Counted from the first letter of the stretch, positions 44,677 through 53,305 are shown. The stretch: DNA of 64,000 nt from Clostridiales bacterium (GCA_017551625.1 JAFZLF010000026.1:24601-88600), one strand, 5' to 3'. Notes: generated by a model not told the origin, from the sequence alone. A program made the numbers and translations.

Positions 44677-45054
44677 TTTTCACACACCTCCAATATGTAA
44701 TCTACATTATTACAAACGGTCGGAATATGCAAATAACCTTTCGTTTTTCTTGTTTTTCTATCAAACTTTTTTGTATATTTTCTACAAAATATTCAGTTTT
44801 TGTTGCAAAATCACAGTTTTCCATGTATATTTATTGAGAAAAAGACGATGGTATTTGACACGTCATTTTGGGATCGGGTTACAGGAGAGTAACAGTTTCG
44901 CTTAGGAATTGAGCGAAATTGTAATTTTTTGTTTACACGAAACCCTATACAAACGGTGCCGTTTGGGTGTACATTACTATTATCGAAATATGTGTGAGGC
45001 GTGACACGTTCTCACCGACAGATACTAAAGCGTGCATCAATTTGGGAGGGTATG
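44677..45054. promoter_or_regulatory. Divergent control region between prepilin peptidase and pilB
   Basis: This 378-bp A/T-rich gap holds no gene. It has a 10-mer TACAAACGGT at 44711 and again at 44948, the second copy inside the dyad CAAACGG-TG-CCGTTTG (44950-44965). A TTGACA lies at 44855 and TACTAT/TATTAT near 44975-44983 is a candidate pilB -10. A terminator-like hairpin lies between them (separate entry). Confidence 0.45.
44893..44930 (+). terminator. Terminator-like hairpin in the pilB leader region
   Basis: CAGTTTCGCT (44893-44902) pairs with AGCGAAATTG (44912-44921) with one G-U pair, and TTTTTT (44925-44930) follows. If the TTGACA at 44855 is a promoter, this would be an attenuator ahead of the pilus operon. 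Confidence 0.4.
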
Positions 45055-46731
45055 ATGAAACGATTAGGTGACATACTTATTGACAGCGGTTTTCTGTCCC
45101 AGGCGGAATTACAGGAAGCTCTCGAGGCGCAGCGTACGTCCGGATCCAAGAAACGTCTTGGTGAGATCATTGTAGAAAAAGGGCTCCTCACTGAACTTGA
45201 CATTCTCAGAGCTATATCCAGTCAGTATGAACTCCCTATCATCGACCTCCAGCAGGTAGATATCGATCAAGAAGCGACAAAGGTCGTAACCGAGCAGTAT
45301 TGCGAAGAAAACCTGATCATCCCGGTCGCTTTTGACGAGGGAAAACTGGTCGTCGCAATCTATGACCCGCTCAATATTCTCGTAACGGATGACCTCCGTT
45401 TCCGTACTGGTAACGATATTGTTACCCTTCTTGCGCCGAAGCAGCAGATCCTTACAGCCATTAAGATGAATTATGGTAAGGAAGTCGCGAAGAAAGCGGC
45501 GGACGATCTGGCAGCTGACTTCGATATCGAGGATATGAAGAAGCTCGGCGACGAGATTACCGATGAAGTAAACAATGCGCCGGTAGTTAAGCTCGTTAAC
45601 TCTATGATCGAGTTTGCTATCCGTGCGAATTCTTCAGATATTCACATCGAACCGATGGAAGATCGCGTTCGAGTCCGTATCCGTATCGATGGTGTTCTCC
45701 AGGAAATCATGGACAACCCGATTGCTGCAAGAGACGCCATCATTACCCGTATTAAGATTCTTTCCGGCATGAACATCGCCGAGAAGCGTATCCCTCAGGA
45801 CGGTCGTGTTCAGACCATCATTAACGGCAAGCCGGTTGACATGCGTGTATCTATCCTCCCAACAGTACACGGCGAGAAAACCGTTATCCGTATCCTGGCA
45901 AAGAACGACGCCAACCTGAATCGTAAGTATCTGGGTATCAGTGAGCATAACAATGAGATGATCGACAGAATCGTTAAGGTTCCGCAGGGCGTTTGCCTCA
46001 TCTCCGGTCCTACCGGTTCCGGTAAAACGACTACGCTCTATACCCTTCTTTCTGAGAAAAACACACCTGAAACCAACATCGTTACTGTTGAGGACCCGGT
46101 AGAAATTCAGATTCCCGGACTCAATCAGGTACAGGTAAATGCTAAGGCCGGTATGACATTCGCAAGTGGTCTTCGTTCTATCCTCCGTCAGGACCCGGAT
46201 ATTATCCTCGTCGGTGAGATCCGTGACGGTGAGACGGCTGAGATCGCGATGCGTGCTGCTATTACCGGTCACTTGGTATTCAGTACAATCCATACCAACG
46301 ATGCTGTTTCCTCGATCAACCGTCTGATCGATATGGGTATCGAACCATTCATGGTTTCTACCGCTCTTATCGGAGTTGTTGCTCAGCGTCTCGTACGTCG
46401 TATCTGCACCAACTGCCGTGAAGAATACACACCGGGCCCGGATGAAATCGAACTTCTCAAACTGAAGCCCGGTCAGAAGCTCTATCGTGGCGCCGGCTGC
46501 TCCGAGTGCAACGAGAAAGGCTATAAGGGTCGTATCGCGATCCACGAAGTGGTCATCATGACCAAGAAGATGAGAGCATTGCTCGAGCGTCGCGCAGGTG
46601 AAGATGAGATGCGTGCTCTTGCGATCTCCGAAGGAACGCTTATGCTTGCGGATTCTGCTGCACAGTTAGTTTTGGAGGGTATCACTACTGTGCAGGAGAT
46701 GAGTAAAGTAACATATTCCATTGACGGTTAA
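45055..46731 (+). CDS. pilB: Type IV pilus assembly ATPase
   Basis: This 558-residue hexameric ATPase powers pilus extension. It has the N-terminal MshEN-type domain (about 1-150; LGDILIDSGFLSQ), the N2 domain (SSDIHIEPMEDRVRVRIR), Walker A GPTGSGKTTT, Walker B ILVGEIRD, His box HLVFSTIHTNDA and the zinc tetracysteine C-x2-C ... C-x2-C near the end (CTNC, CSEC). ATG 45055 sits 5 nt after GGGAGG; the in-frame GTG at 45001 would add 18 residues not seen in the family. It opens the operon pilB-T-C-M-N-O. Confidence 0.93.
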   Translation: MKRLGDILIDSGFLSQAELQEALEAQRTSGSKKRLGEIIVEKGLLTELDILRAISSQYELPIIDLQQVDIDQEATKVVTEQYCEENLIIPVAFDEGKLVVAIYDPLNILVTDDLRFRTGNDIVTLLAPKQQILTAIKMNYGKEVAKKAADDLAADFDIEDMKKLGDEITDEVNNAPVVKLVNSMIEFAIRANSSDIHIEPMEDRVRVRIRIDGVLQEIMDNPIAARDAIITRIKILSGMNIAEKRIPQDGRVQTIINGKPVDMRVSILPTVHGEKTVIRILAKNDANLNRKYLGISEHNNEMIDRIVKVPQGVCLISGPTGSGKTTTLYTLLSEKNTPETNIVTVEDPVEIQIPGLNQVQVNAKAGMTFASGLRSILRQDPDIILVGEIRDGETAEIAMRAAITGHLVFSTIHTNDAVSSINRLIDMGIEPFMVSTALIGVVAQRLVRRICTNCREEYTPGPDEIELLKLKPGQKLYRGAGCSECNEKGYKGRIAIHEVVIMTKKMRALLERRAGEDEMRALAISEGTLMLADSAAQLVLEGITTVQEMSKVTYSIDG

Positions 46732-46743
46732 GGAGGAAAGAAA

Positions 46744-47865
46744 GTGGAAGAATTTACATTAAGTATGGATGCCATTCTCACAGAGGCTGTTCGCCGCCAG
46801 GCGTCCGATACGCACATCACGGTTGGTCTCCCGCCGATGATCCGCGTACACGGTGAACTCATGCCCCTGAATTCCAACATCCTGACGCAGAGTGACACGG
46901 AGTACCTCTGTAAGTCTATGTTGGATAAATCCAGGCAGCAATACCTCAACGAGCGTGGTGAGATCGACTTCTCGTATGTGGTTAAGGACTACAGCCGTTT
47001 CCGTTGCAACGTATTTAAGCAGCGTGGAAGCTATACCCTGGCTGCCCGTACTATTACTACGGAGATTCCTTCCTGCGAACGTCTCGGACTTCCTGAACTG
47101 TTTAAGGATCTGGCGCTCAAGCCACGTGGACTGATCCTTGTTACCGGTCCTACGGGTTCCGGTAAGTCTACTACGCTGGCGGCCATGGTTGGTCACATCA
47201 ACCAGAATCGCCGTTGTCACGTTCTGACTCTCGAGGAACCGATCGAGTATCTGCACCGTCATGGTGAATCGATGATCAACCAGCGTGAAGTTCATGAAGA
47301 TACGCTTTCTTTCGCCAATGCGCTTCGTGCCGCACTACGTGAAGACCCGGATGTTATCATGGTCGGTGAGATGCGTGACCTCGATACGATCAGTACCGCG
47401 ATTACCGCTTCTGAAACAGGTCACTTGGTTATGTCTACACTTCATACCAGTGGCGCGGCCGATACGATCAACCGTATCATCGACGTTTTCCCTCCGCATC
47501 AGCAGGACCAGATCCGTGTTCAGCTCGGTACCGTTCTTGTTGCTGTTATTTCTCAGACACTTCTCCCGCGTGCGGACGGTTCCGGACGTGTAGCTGCGTT
47601 TGAGATCCTGATTGCTAATGACGCGGTTCGTAACCTGATCCGTGAAGGTAAGACTTACCAGATCGACAACACGATCGCTACGAATCTTAAGTCAGGAATG
47701 TGCTCGCTCGACTATTATCTTGCCGAGCTCACGAAGAAGGGCCTTATCACTCGTGAGACAGCGATCTCCCGTTGTAAGGATCCGGATGAGTATCGTCGTT
47801 ATCTGGCTGCGGCCGGAACGGCTAACTCCGTTTCAAGCGGTCTATTTAGCTCACTTGAGTATTAA
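46744..47865 (+). CDS. pilT: Type IV pilus retraction ATPase
   Basis: The 373-residue ATPase pulls pili back. It shows SDTHITVGLPPMIRVHG, Walker A GPTGSGKSTT, Walker B VIMVGEMRD, the His box HLVMSTLHTSGA and the PilT-specific AVRNLIREGK near the C-terminus, which separates it from PilB. The start is GTG at 46744 behind AAGGAGG, 12 bp after pilB. Its presence means these pili are probably dynamic and could support twitching or DNA uptake. Confidence 0.93.
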   Translation: MEEFTLSMDAILTEAVRRQASDTHITVGLPPMIRVHGELMPLNSNILTQSDTEYLCKSMLDKSRQQYLNERGEIDFSYVVKDYSRFRCNVFKQRGSYTLAARTITTEIPSCERLGLPELFKDLALKPRGLILVTGPTGSGKSTTLAAMVGHINQNRRCHVLTLEEPIEYLHRHGESMINQREVHEDTLSFANALRAALREDPDVIMVGEMRDLDTISTAITASETGHLVMSTLHTSGAADTINRIIDVFPPHQQDQIRVQLGTVLVAVISQTLLPRADGSGRVAAFEILIANDAVRNLIREGKTYQIDNTIATNLKSGMCSLDYYLAELTKKGLITRETAISRCKDPDEYRRYLAAAGTANSVSSGLFSSLEY

Positions 47866-47892
47866 TAGAAAAGAAAGAAGGAGGTTTGCTTC

Positions 47893-49101
47893 ATGCCAAA
47901 TTTCAAATATGAAGTAGTCGATGCGGCGGGGCGTTCGAGCAAAGGTATCATCGAAGCGGCAACAATAGCTGATGCTTCTAAGATGCTTCGTGCCGATGGT
48001 CGTTTCATTGCTTCACTTGAGCAGGATTCCGGCGCGGGAATTCTCTCGATGAACATTGGAAGCCCGAAGCTGAAGACAAAAGATCTTATGATCATCACCA
48101 GACAGCTTTCTTCTCTTTTGAGTGCAGGTATTACAGTTATCCGTTCTCTGGATATGTTGTATCAGCAGTTAGAGAGTAAGAAGGCGAAGACCGTGATCGG
48201 ATCTGTTTACGAGTCTATCCAGGCAGGTAAGACACTGTCCGAGGCTTTCCGTGAACAGTCCAAGGCGTTGCCGACCATCATGGTGTCCATGATCTCCGCC
48301 GGTGAAGAATCCGGTCGTCTGGACGAAGTTATGAACCGTCTGGCGTCTCACTTTGAGAAGGAACAGAAGTTGAAGAATAAAGTCGGTGCGGCGATGGTTT
48401 ACCCGGTCATCCTGGCTGTAGTAACATTCGGTATTACGGTCGGCCTTATGACCCTGGTCGTTCCGAGATTCGCCGTTACCCTCAACGAACTGGGCGGTGA
48501 GCTCCCCGGACTTACCAAGGCGGTTATGGCATTCAGTGATAGTATCGTAGATTTCTGGTATATCTATATCGCGGTAATTCTCGGTATCGTCGTTGCCTTC
48601 CGTCTGTTCATCCATTCCGAGAAGGGATCTATGGCCTGGGCGAAGTTCAAGCTGAAGGTGCCGATTGTCGGTAAAGCCCAGAAGGCTACTGCCGCTGCTC
48701 GTTTTACGAGAACGATGTCTACACTTCTTCGAAGCGGTATCTCCGTTCTTGACTCGATGGAGATCACCAGCCATACGCTTGGAAACAAGTATCTGGAAGC
48801 TCAGCTCTATGATTCCAGAAATGAGATCCGTAAAGGTTCTTCCGTTTCCAGATCTATCAGAGGAATCAAGGAGTTTCCTCCTATGATTTATGCGATGACA
48901 GCGATCGGTGAGGAATCCGGTACGCTCGATAGCATTCTCGATAAGGCCGCGGACTTCTTTGAAGATGAGGCAGATGCCGCAACTGCGAAGATGACCGCAG
49001 CTATGGAGCCGCTTATGATCGTCATCATGGCCGGTGTTGTTCTTGTAATCGTTGGTGCCTGCGGTCTGCCGGTACTCACCATGTCCAAGAATATTATGTG
49101 A
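47893..49101 (+). CDS. pilC: Type IV pilus inner-membrane platform protein
   Basis: This 402-residue GspF-family protein anchors the ATPases to the membrane. It has a short N-terminal domain (FKYEVVDAAGRSSKGIIEA), then two T2SSF repeats with the paired signature SAGEESGRLDEVMNRLA and AIGEESGTLDSILDKAA, and three membrane helices (about 170-190, 215-240, 370-395). Length and order are standard. It follows pilT by 27 bp with GGAGG upstream. Confidence 0.93.
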   Translation: MPNFKYEVVDAAGRSSKGIIEAATIADASKMLRADGRFIASLEQDSGAGILSMNIGSPKLKTKDLMIITRQLSSLLSAGITVIRSLDMLYQQLESKKAKTVIGSVYESIQAGKTLSEAFREQSKALPTIMVSMISAGEESGRLDEVMNRLASHFEKEQKLKNKVGAAMVYPVILAVVTFGITVGLMTLVVPRFAVTLNELGGELPGLTKAVMAFSDSIVDFWYIYIAVILGIVVAFRLFIHSEKGSMAWAKFKLKVPIVGKAQKATAAARFTRTMSTLLRSGISVLDSMEITSHTLGNKYLEAQLYDSRNEIRKGSSVSRSIRGIKEFPPMIYAMTAIGEESGTLDSILDKAADFFEDEADAATAKMTAAMEPLMIVIMAGVVLVIVGACGLPVLTMSKNIM

Positions 49102-49125
49102 TGATAACTCGAAAGGAGATTAGTT

Positions 49126-50244
49126 ATGGCTTTTGGAACTGGAAGCAGCAGAGAGATTTCAATTGATGTCTCGAGCTCAAACATGAAAATGGTACTCGGC
49201 GGTTACAACCGCAAAACAGGGGTAGTATCAATCGAGAAATTCGGTCTTATCCCTCTCGAGTCCGACACCATCTCAGACGGCGTGATCGCAGACCAGTTTG
49301 GTGTGGTTATGGCTCTGAAGAATGCTCTGGCAAAGAGTAATATTCAGGACAAGCGCGCGATTCTTACCGTGGAGGGAAGTTATCTTCACACAAGAGATCT
49401 TGAACTCCCGGCGGTAAAGGGCGATCAGCTCCGCGATATGGTACGCTATGAGATTCTCGGTCAGGGCACGAACAACCGTGACATGATCGTTGAATACATT
49501 ATTTATGATAAGGTTCTCGACGAAGAGACTAAGCAGCAGAAGTTTAAGGTACGTGCGACGGCGATCCCGAAGGACGTAGCCAATGACTTCCGTGAGTTGA
49601 TGAAGACAAGTGCCCTCGTTCCGGTTGCGCTCGATGTTAACCCGAACGCTGTTCGTAAGCTCTTCAAGGGCGGCACGATCAACGGTACGACGAACATCAA
49701 TTCCAATACTCTGCTCCTCATCGAGCTTTCTTCGAAGACAACGAACATTACCGTTCTCGATAAGGGATTCCCGGTACTGACACGTCGTCTCCAATTCGGA
49801 CACTCCAATATCCGTCAGGTTGCGGAGACAGTTAAGAAGGTACAGGGCAATTCCGCGAACAAGTCTTCCATCCTTACCCGCCGTCTCCAGGTGGTTAAGG
49901 GCGAGGGCATCTCTTCCGTGGATGTGGCCGATATCGATGTATGGCACGAGACAGTTAAGGACGAGCCTTCGCTGAACAGCGCTGTATCCGCTTACTTCAA
50001 GAGCCTTACAGATGCGATCTCCAGAACAGCTCAGTTCTCGATCTCGAAATATCATCTCGATGCGATCAGCACATGTTTCCTCTATGGTTCCGGTGCAAGA
50101 TACAGAAAGATGGATAAAGAACTCGCCCGTCAGCTGGGCACGCAGGTTGAGGTGCTTGGTTCCCTGAATACGGTTCAGGGTCCGAAGGACTTCCTGCTTA
50201 GCGATTATGTGAATGCGTGCGGTGCACTCATTCGTGAAAACTGA
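49126..50244 (+). CDS. pilM: Pilus assembly protein, actin-like
   Basis: The 372-residue cytoplasmic protein has the FtsA/PilM actin-like start SIDVSSSNMKMVLGGY, the region AILTVEGSYLHTRDLELPAV and a second phosphate-binding-like part (LLLIELSSKTTNITVLDKG). PilM binds the N-terminus of PilN and links the PilNO dimer to the ATPases. Gene order M-N-O agrees with that. The nucleotide motif is less conserved than in Thermus PilM, so ATP binding is not certain. Confidence 0.88.
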   Translation: MAFGTGSSREISIDVSSSNMKMVLGGYNRKTGVVSIEKFGLIPLESDTISDGVIADQFGVVMALKNALAKSNIQDKRAILTVEGSYLHTRDLELPAVKGDQLRDMVRYEILGQGTNNRDMIVEYIIYDKVLDEETKQQKFKVRATAIPKDVANDFRELMKTSALVPVALDVNPNAVRKLFKGGTINGTTNINSNTLLLIELSSKTTNITVLDKGFPVLTRRLQFGHSNIRQVAETVKKVQGNSANKSSILTRRLQVVKGEGISSVDVADIDVWHETVKDEPSLNSAVSAYFKSLTDAISRTAQFSISKYHLDAISTCFLYGSGARYRKMDKELARQLGTQVEVLGSLNTVQGPKDFLLSDYVNACGALIREN

Positions 50245-50258
50245 AAGGAGGCGAGATT

Positions 50259-51170
50259 ATGAGTTTTGCAAAGTCTAAGAATGATTTTTCCAAAAAGGAT
50301 ATGAACTTCTTCTCAGAGTTCTCTTCCGCTGCATCTCAACAGATTTCGTCAGCATTCCCGATCTTCCTGCTCGCTACAGTAGCGATTCTGGTGTTCACAT
50401 TGATCGTATGGATCGTATGTGGTATCCAGGTCATGAAGAAGCAGGATCAGATCAATGACATCAAAGCCGAGATGGCTTCTGCCGCGTATCAGGAGAAATT
50501 GGCTGCGAAAGACCAGTCACAGGCTCTGGTCGAAGACCTGCGTAACTACCACTATGTTATGTCTTCGCTGGATTCTAAGGTCGCGGCTAAGTCCACAGCT
50601 TCTGTTGAGACACTGACTGCTGTAGTCGGCGCACTCCCGGATGACACAGTATTGATCGAATACATCGATACAGACGGACTGGTAACGATCAAGGGTCAGT
50701 CCCTGTACCGTGAATCTCCGTACAACTACCTTAAGACGCTGAAAGACAAGGATCTGTTTAGCTTCGTACAGGAAACGATCACGGCGATGGATCCGATCGA
50801 GGAAGGATATAAGAAAGAAACTCTTATGTTCGGTACCATGCTGTACACCTTCGAGTTTAACTGCACACTGAAGGGTCACTTCACAGTATCCTGGGCTTCG
50901 TTCGTAGATGGAACGACTCCGGCGCCTCTTACGAGCCTGCGCACCCAGTCCTATAATGCGGGTTCGGATTATAAGATCCCGGATATCGCGACCATCACAG
51001 CAGACGGTATCACATACAATCTTAAGAACATCACGATCAACGGATCTGCTGTATCCGCTCAGGTTCTTCAGGATGCGATCAACAACAAAGAGTTGAGCGG
51101 TAAAGTATCCTCTAATCTGAATATTGAACTTTTCTATGAGGCAGAGACAGACAATGGAGGTGAGTCCTGA
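50259..51170 (+). CDS. pilN: Pilus assembly protein PilN-like
   Basis: The 303-residue protein has a cytoplasmic N-terminus rich in Lys/Phe, one membrane helix (about 33-58) and a coiled-coil stretch (about 62-95), then a ferredoxin-like outside part (TDGLVTIKGQS). This is the PilN layout, though longer than usual by about 100 residues at the C-terminus. PilN binds PilM inside and PilO outside. Sequence similarity is weak, so the call leans on position and shape. Its stop and the pilO start share one base (TGATG). Confidence 0.75.
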   Translation: MSFAKSKNDFSKKDMNFFSEFSSAASQQISSAFPIFLLATVAILVFTLIVWIVCGIQVMKKQDQINDIKAEMASAAYQEKLAAKDQSQALVEDLRNYHYVMSSLDSKVAAKSTASVETLTAVVGALPDDTVLIEYIDTDGLVTIKGQSLYRESPYNYLKTLKDKDLFSFVQETITAMDPIEEGYKKETLMFGTMLYTFEFNCTLKGHFTVSWASFVDGTTPAPLTSLRTQSYNAGSDYKIPDIATITADGITYNLKNITINGSAVSAQVLQDAINNKELSGKVSSNLNIELFYEAETDNGGES

Positions 51171-52315
51171 TGAAGAATTCCGGAGGAAGAGATACTTTCC
51201 TACTTTTTATTGTGTTACTTCTTGCTCTCGGTGCGGTTTGCTATCTGTGTGTAATCAAGAAGAACTTTGATAAGCTCGCAGATGTGAAAGAAGAACTGAG
51301 AGTCGTAGAAGCAGAAAAAGCGAAGAATGATGCGATCATTCAGCAGGCTCAGGAGCTCGATGCTCAGAGTGAAGAACTGAAGAAGCAGATCCAGGCTCTG
51401 GAAGTGAAACTCCTTCCTACTCTGGACACCAGTGCTATTCAGCGCAAGCTCTACAAGCACTTCGAGGATGCAGGTATTCCCTTTATCGTAGAAGTGTCCA
51501 ACACACCGGCGACTTATGAAACGGTTACGACAAATGGAACAACGAGCCCGAACCGTGTTAAGACTTCTGACTATACCGTGAAAGTTTCCGGTACAGACGG
51601 ATGGCTCCTGACACATGACGAAGGCGATGATATCCCGTACATGGTATTCTATAACCAGCTGGGAATCGCTGTAGGTGATGAGACAACTGTAAACGAAGAG
51701 GCCAAGAAGATCGGTTACGATAACGCAAACCAGATCCAGACGAGCACATACGTCGGATATGATGAGTTTGTAGCAGCTCTGAAGAAGATCCAGGCGGATG
51801 CCCCGGACTATGTAAAGATCTCGGAAATCACGATCGAAGATACGAAGCAGGGTTTCTGCTACTTCTCAGCAACCGTTTCTGTCTTCTCTTATGAACTGGT
51901 TGATCGTCTCTCGGTAGCTCCGACAGATATGAACTACATGAAGTGGGAAGGCGCAGAGCAGATCGCTACCGGTGGTATCGTTGGTCTCCCGACATACTTT
52001 GTAGTCATCAATCCTTCGATCTATAAGGTTTCTCCGTCGTCTCCTCTGTATGGACACTTCATCTCATTCGCTTCTTATGATTTCAACGAGAACAGACCGT
52101 TCGCAGCATGGAATCACTGGGCGTATGAATGGAACATGATCGAGGAAGTTCTGAAGCAGACCGAGAAGATGCCGCCGGCGCTCCAGCAGGTAGAGCTCCG
52201 TTACAGACTCGGCATGATGACAACTGAGGAATACAATCAGATCATGCAGGAGTACGAGCAGCAGATGATGAATCAGGCTAACGCTTCTCTGGAGAATAAC
52301 GCCCAGAATTCATAA
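51170..52315 (+). CDS. pilO: Pilus assembly protein PilO-like
   Basis: The 381-residue protein has one helix (about 9-27), a long coiled coil (about 33-80; Glu/Lys/Gln-rich) and an outside domain, as expected for PilO, but it is about twice the usual length. The extra part (about 220-340) includes a low-similarity insert with aromatic residues. Identity rests on synteny with pilM and pilN. A terminator follows 33 bp after the stop. Confidence 0.72.
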   Translation: MKNSGGRDTFLLFIVLLLALGAVCYLCVIKKNFDKLADVKEELRVVEAEKAKNDAIIQQAQELDAQSEELKKQIQALEVKLLPTLDTSAIQRKLYKHFEDAGIPFIVEVSNTPATYETVTTNGTTSPNRVKTSDYTVKVSGTDGWLLTHDEGDDIPYMVFYNQLGIAVGDETTVNEEAKKIGYDNANQIQTSTYVGYDEFVAALKKIQADAPDYVKISEITIEDTKQGFCYFSATVSVFSYELVDRLSVAPTDMNYMKWEGAEQIATGGIVGLPTYFVVINPSIYKVSPSSPLYGHFISFASYDFNENRPFAAWNHWAYEWNMIEEVLKQTEKMPPALQQVELRYRLGMMTTEEYNQIMQEYEQQMMNQANASLENNAQNS

Positions 52316-52347
52316 TCGGCCGATCGGCAAACGAAATTGACCGTCAG

Positions 52348-52380
52348 GGGACCATCCGAAAGGGTGGTCCCTTCACATTT
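52348..52380 (+). terminator. Terminator of the pilB-pilO operon
   Basis: GGGACCATCC (52348-52357) and GGGTGGTCCC (52362-52371) pair around a GAAA tetraloop, followed by TTCACATTT. The T-run is short, so some read-through is possible. Confidence 0.7.
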
Positions 52381-52390
52381 CTTCACAATT
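52371..52390. repeat. Tandem TTCACA repeat after the pilO terminator
   Basis: CTTCACATTT and CTTCACAATT lie head to tail, 10 bp apart. Read on the other strand they are tandem TGTGAAG motifs, like the pair before the pilus tip gene. Confidence 0.5.
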
Positions 52391-52434
52391 CGGATGAATC
52401 AATACGATTTGTGAAAGTCAACGGCAAAAACAGA

Positions 52435-52462
52435 TTGACAATCCGTCCGAATACGGTAAAAT
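52435..52462 (+). promoter_or_regulatory. Strong promoter in the pilO-pilin gap
   Basis: Consensus TTGACA (52435-52440) and TAAAAT (52457-52462), spacing 16. It would start an RNA near 52469, over 200 nt before the pilin start and separate from the pilin's own promoter. Confidence 0.6.
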
Positions 52463-52468
52463 AACTGC

Positions 52469-52567
52469 CAGGTGGGCGTTTCCAGATTCTGGTGAGCGCC
52501 CCGGCATTGTCAAAAAAACGGATAAACAGCATGCCGGATCAGAGAGAAACCAGGTCCCAAATCGCCC
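52469..52567 (+). ncRNA. Candidate structured RNA upstream of the mini-pilin
   Basis: No ORF fits here. The transcript can fold into GGGCG (52474-52478) with CGCCC (52497-52501), enclosing CCAG/CTGG (52482-52492), followed directly by CGGCAT (52502-52507) with ATGCCG (52531-52536). A second CGCCC at 52563-52567 could compete for the first GGGCG arm. A strong promoter begins it. It does not match the c-di-GMP riboswitch classes I can recall. It may be a small RNA or leader element. Confidence 0.35.
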
Positions 52568-52580
52568 TGAAAGAAAATTT

Positions 52581-52642
52581 TTCACAAAAATGTGAAGAAA
52601 TTTCAAAATTCCTATTGCAATTTGAAAATGACCTGCTATAAT
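52581..52642 (+). promoter_or_regulatory. Mini-pilin promoter with upstream TTCACA-N4-TGTGAA dyad
   Basis: TTGCAA (52615-52620) and TATAAT (52637-52642), spacing 16, with a TGC extension. Just upstream, TTCACAAAAATGTGAA (52581-52596) is a perfect dyad made of the same half-site seen at 41461 and 52371. Confidence 0.7.
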
Positions 52643-52684
52643 GTAATTACAAACTCAATAAAACAAATTTAGGAGGAACTTATT

Positions 52685-52894
52685 ATGAAGAAGATTCAGA
52701 AGAACAGAAAAGGTTTTACACTGGTTGAAATGGTACTCGTTATCGCCATCATCGTTATCCTGGCGGCCGTAGTATTCTTCTCCGTTGCTGACTACCTCAA
52801 CAAGGCTCGTTCCGCAACATCCAAGATCGAACAGCACAACTCCGCAGTTAACACTGTAACATCTGCTATCGCTGCTGCTCTTGGTAACACATAA
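52685..52894 (+). CDS. Very short type IV pilin, probable major pilin
   Basis: A 69-residue prepilin: leader ending NRKG, then FTLVEMVLVIAIIVILAAVV, so cleavage after Gly10 gives a 59-residue mature pilin with Glu5. Almost only the N-terminal helix is left (about 55 residues); the usual C-terminal globular domain is absent, as in the 61-residue Geobacter PilA. It has AGGAGG, its own consensus promoter and its own terminator, which is how a heavily made major pilin would be set up. Aromatic residues are few (Phe1, two Phe and a Tyr near 22-28), so electrical conduction should not be assumed. Confidence 0.85.
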   Translation: MKKIQKNRKGFTLVEMVLVIAIIVILAAVVFFSVADYLNKARSATSKIEQHNSAVNTVTSAIAAALGNT

Positions 52895-52933
52895 TAGCCA
52901 GTAGACTAGTTATTAGTTGTAAAACTTAATCGG

Positions 52934-52963
52934 GGGGGGGCTGATGAAGCCCTCCCTTTTTTT
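52934..52963 (+). terminator. Terminator after the mini-pilin gene
   Basis: A G-run ending in CT (52934-52942) pairs with AGCCCTCCC (52948-52956), followed by seven T. It separates the mini-pilin transcript from the next pilin gene. Confidence 0.85.
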
Positions 52964-53035
52964 ATTCTAAAAAGGTTTCACTTTGGCCCACGGATCAGTG
53001 CCGGTGGCGTTAACGAATTATTAACATTTGGGTAT

Positions 53036-53063
53036 TTGCACATTGCAATATATGTGCTATAAT
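53036..53063 (+). promoter_or_regulatory. Promoter of the second mini-pilin operon
   Basis: TTGCAC (53036-53041) and TATAAT (53058-53063), spacing 16, with the same TGC extension as the first pilin promoter. Confidence 0.65.
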
Positions 53064-53089
53064 CATGATGGTTATACTTGGAGGAAATT

Positions 53090-53305
53090 ATGAACAGAGT
53101 CTATAAAACGAGGCGTGGCTTTACTCTCGTGGAGATGGTCTTAGTCATTGCTATTATTGTTTTGTTGGCTGCGGTTGTTGGTCTGTCTGTTAGCGGTCTT
53201 ATATCCAAGAGTAACGAAGGTTCTGCGAGCATCCATGAACAAGGAGAAACTTTAAAGGCTAATAACGCAGAGAAAGACAGCAAATTTGTTGCAGCTGGTT
53301 ATTAG
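53090..53305 (+). CDS. Second very short pilin-like protein
   Basis: A 71-residue prepilin (leader ending TRRG, then FTLVEMVLVIAIIVLLAAVV) giving a 61-residue mature form. The helix is nearly the same as in the first mini-pilin, while the last 30 residues differ and are polar (SNEGSASIHEQGETLKANN). It may be a minor pilin mixed into the same fibre or an alternative major pilin. ATG 53090 follows GGAGG; an upstream TTG belongs to that site. It leads a three-gene unit with the two larger pseudopilins. Confidence 0.8.
   Translation: MNRVYKTRRGFTLVEMVLVIAIIVLLAAVVGLSVSGLISKSNEGSASIHEQGETLKANNAEKDSKFVAAGY

Noticed and set aside
52435..52600. c-di-GMP (GEMM) riboswitch before the pilin
   Set aside because: The core sequence pattern of the GEMM-I and GEMM-II classes could not be found; only unrelated helices are present.
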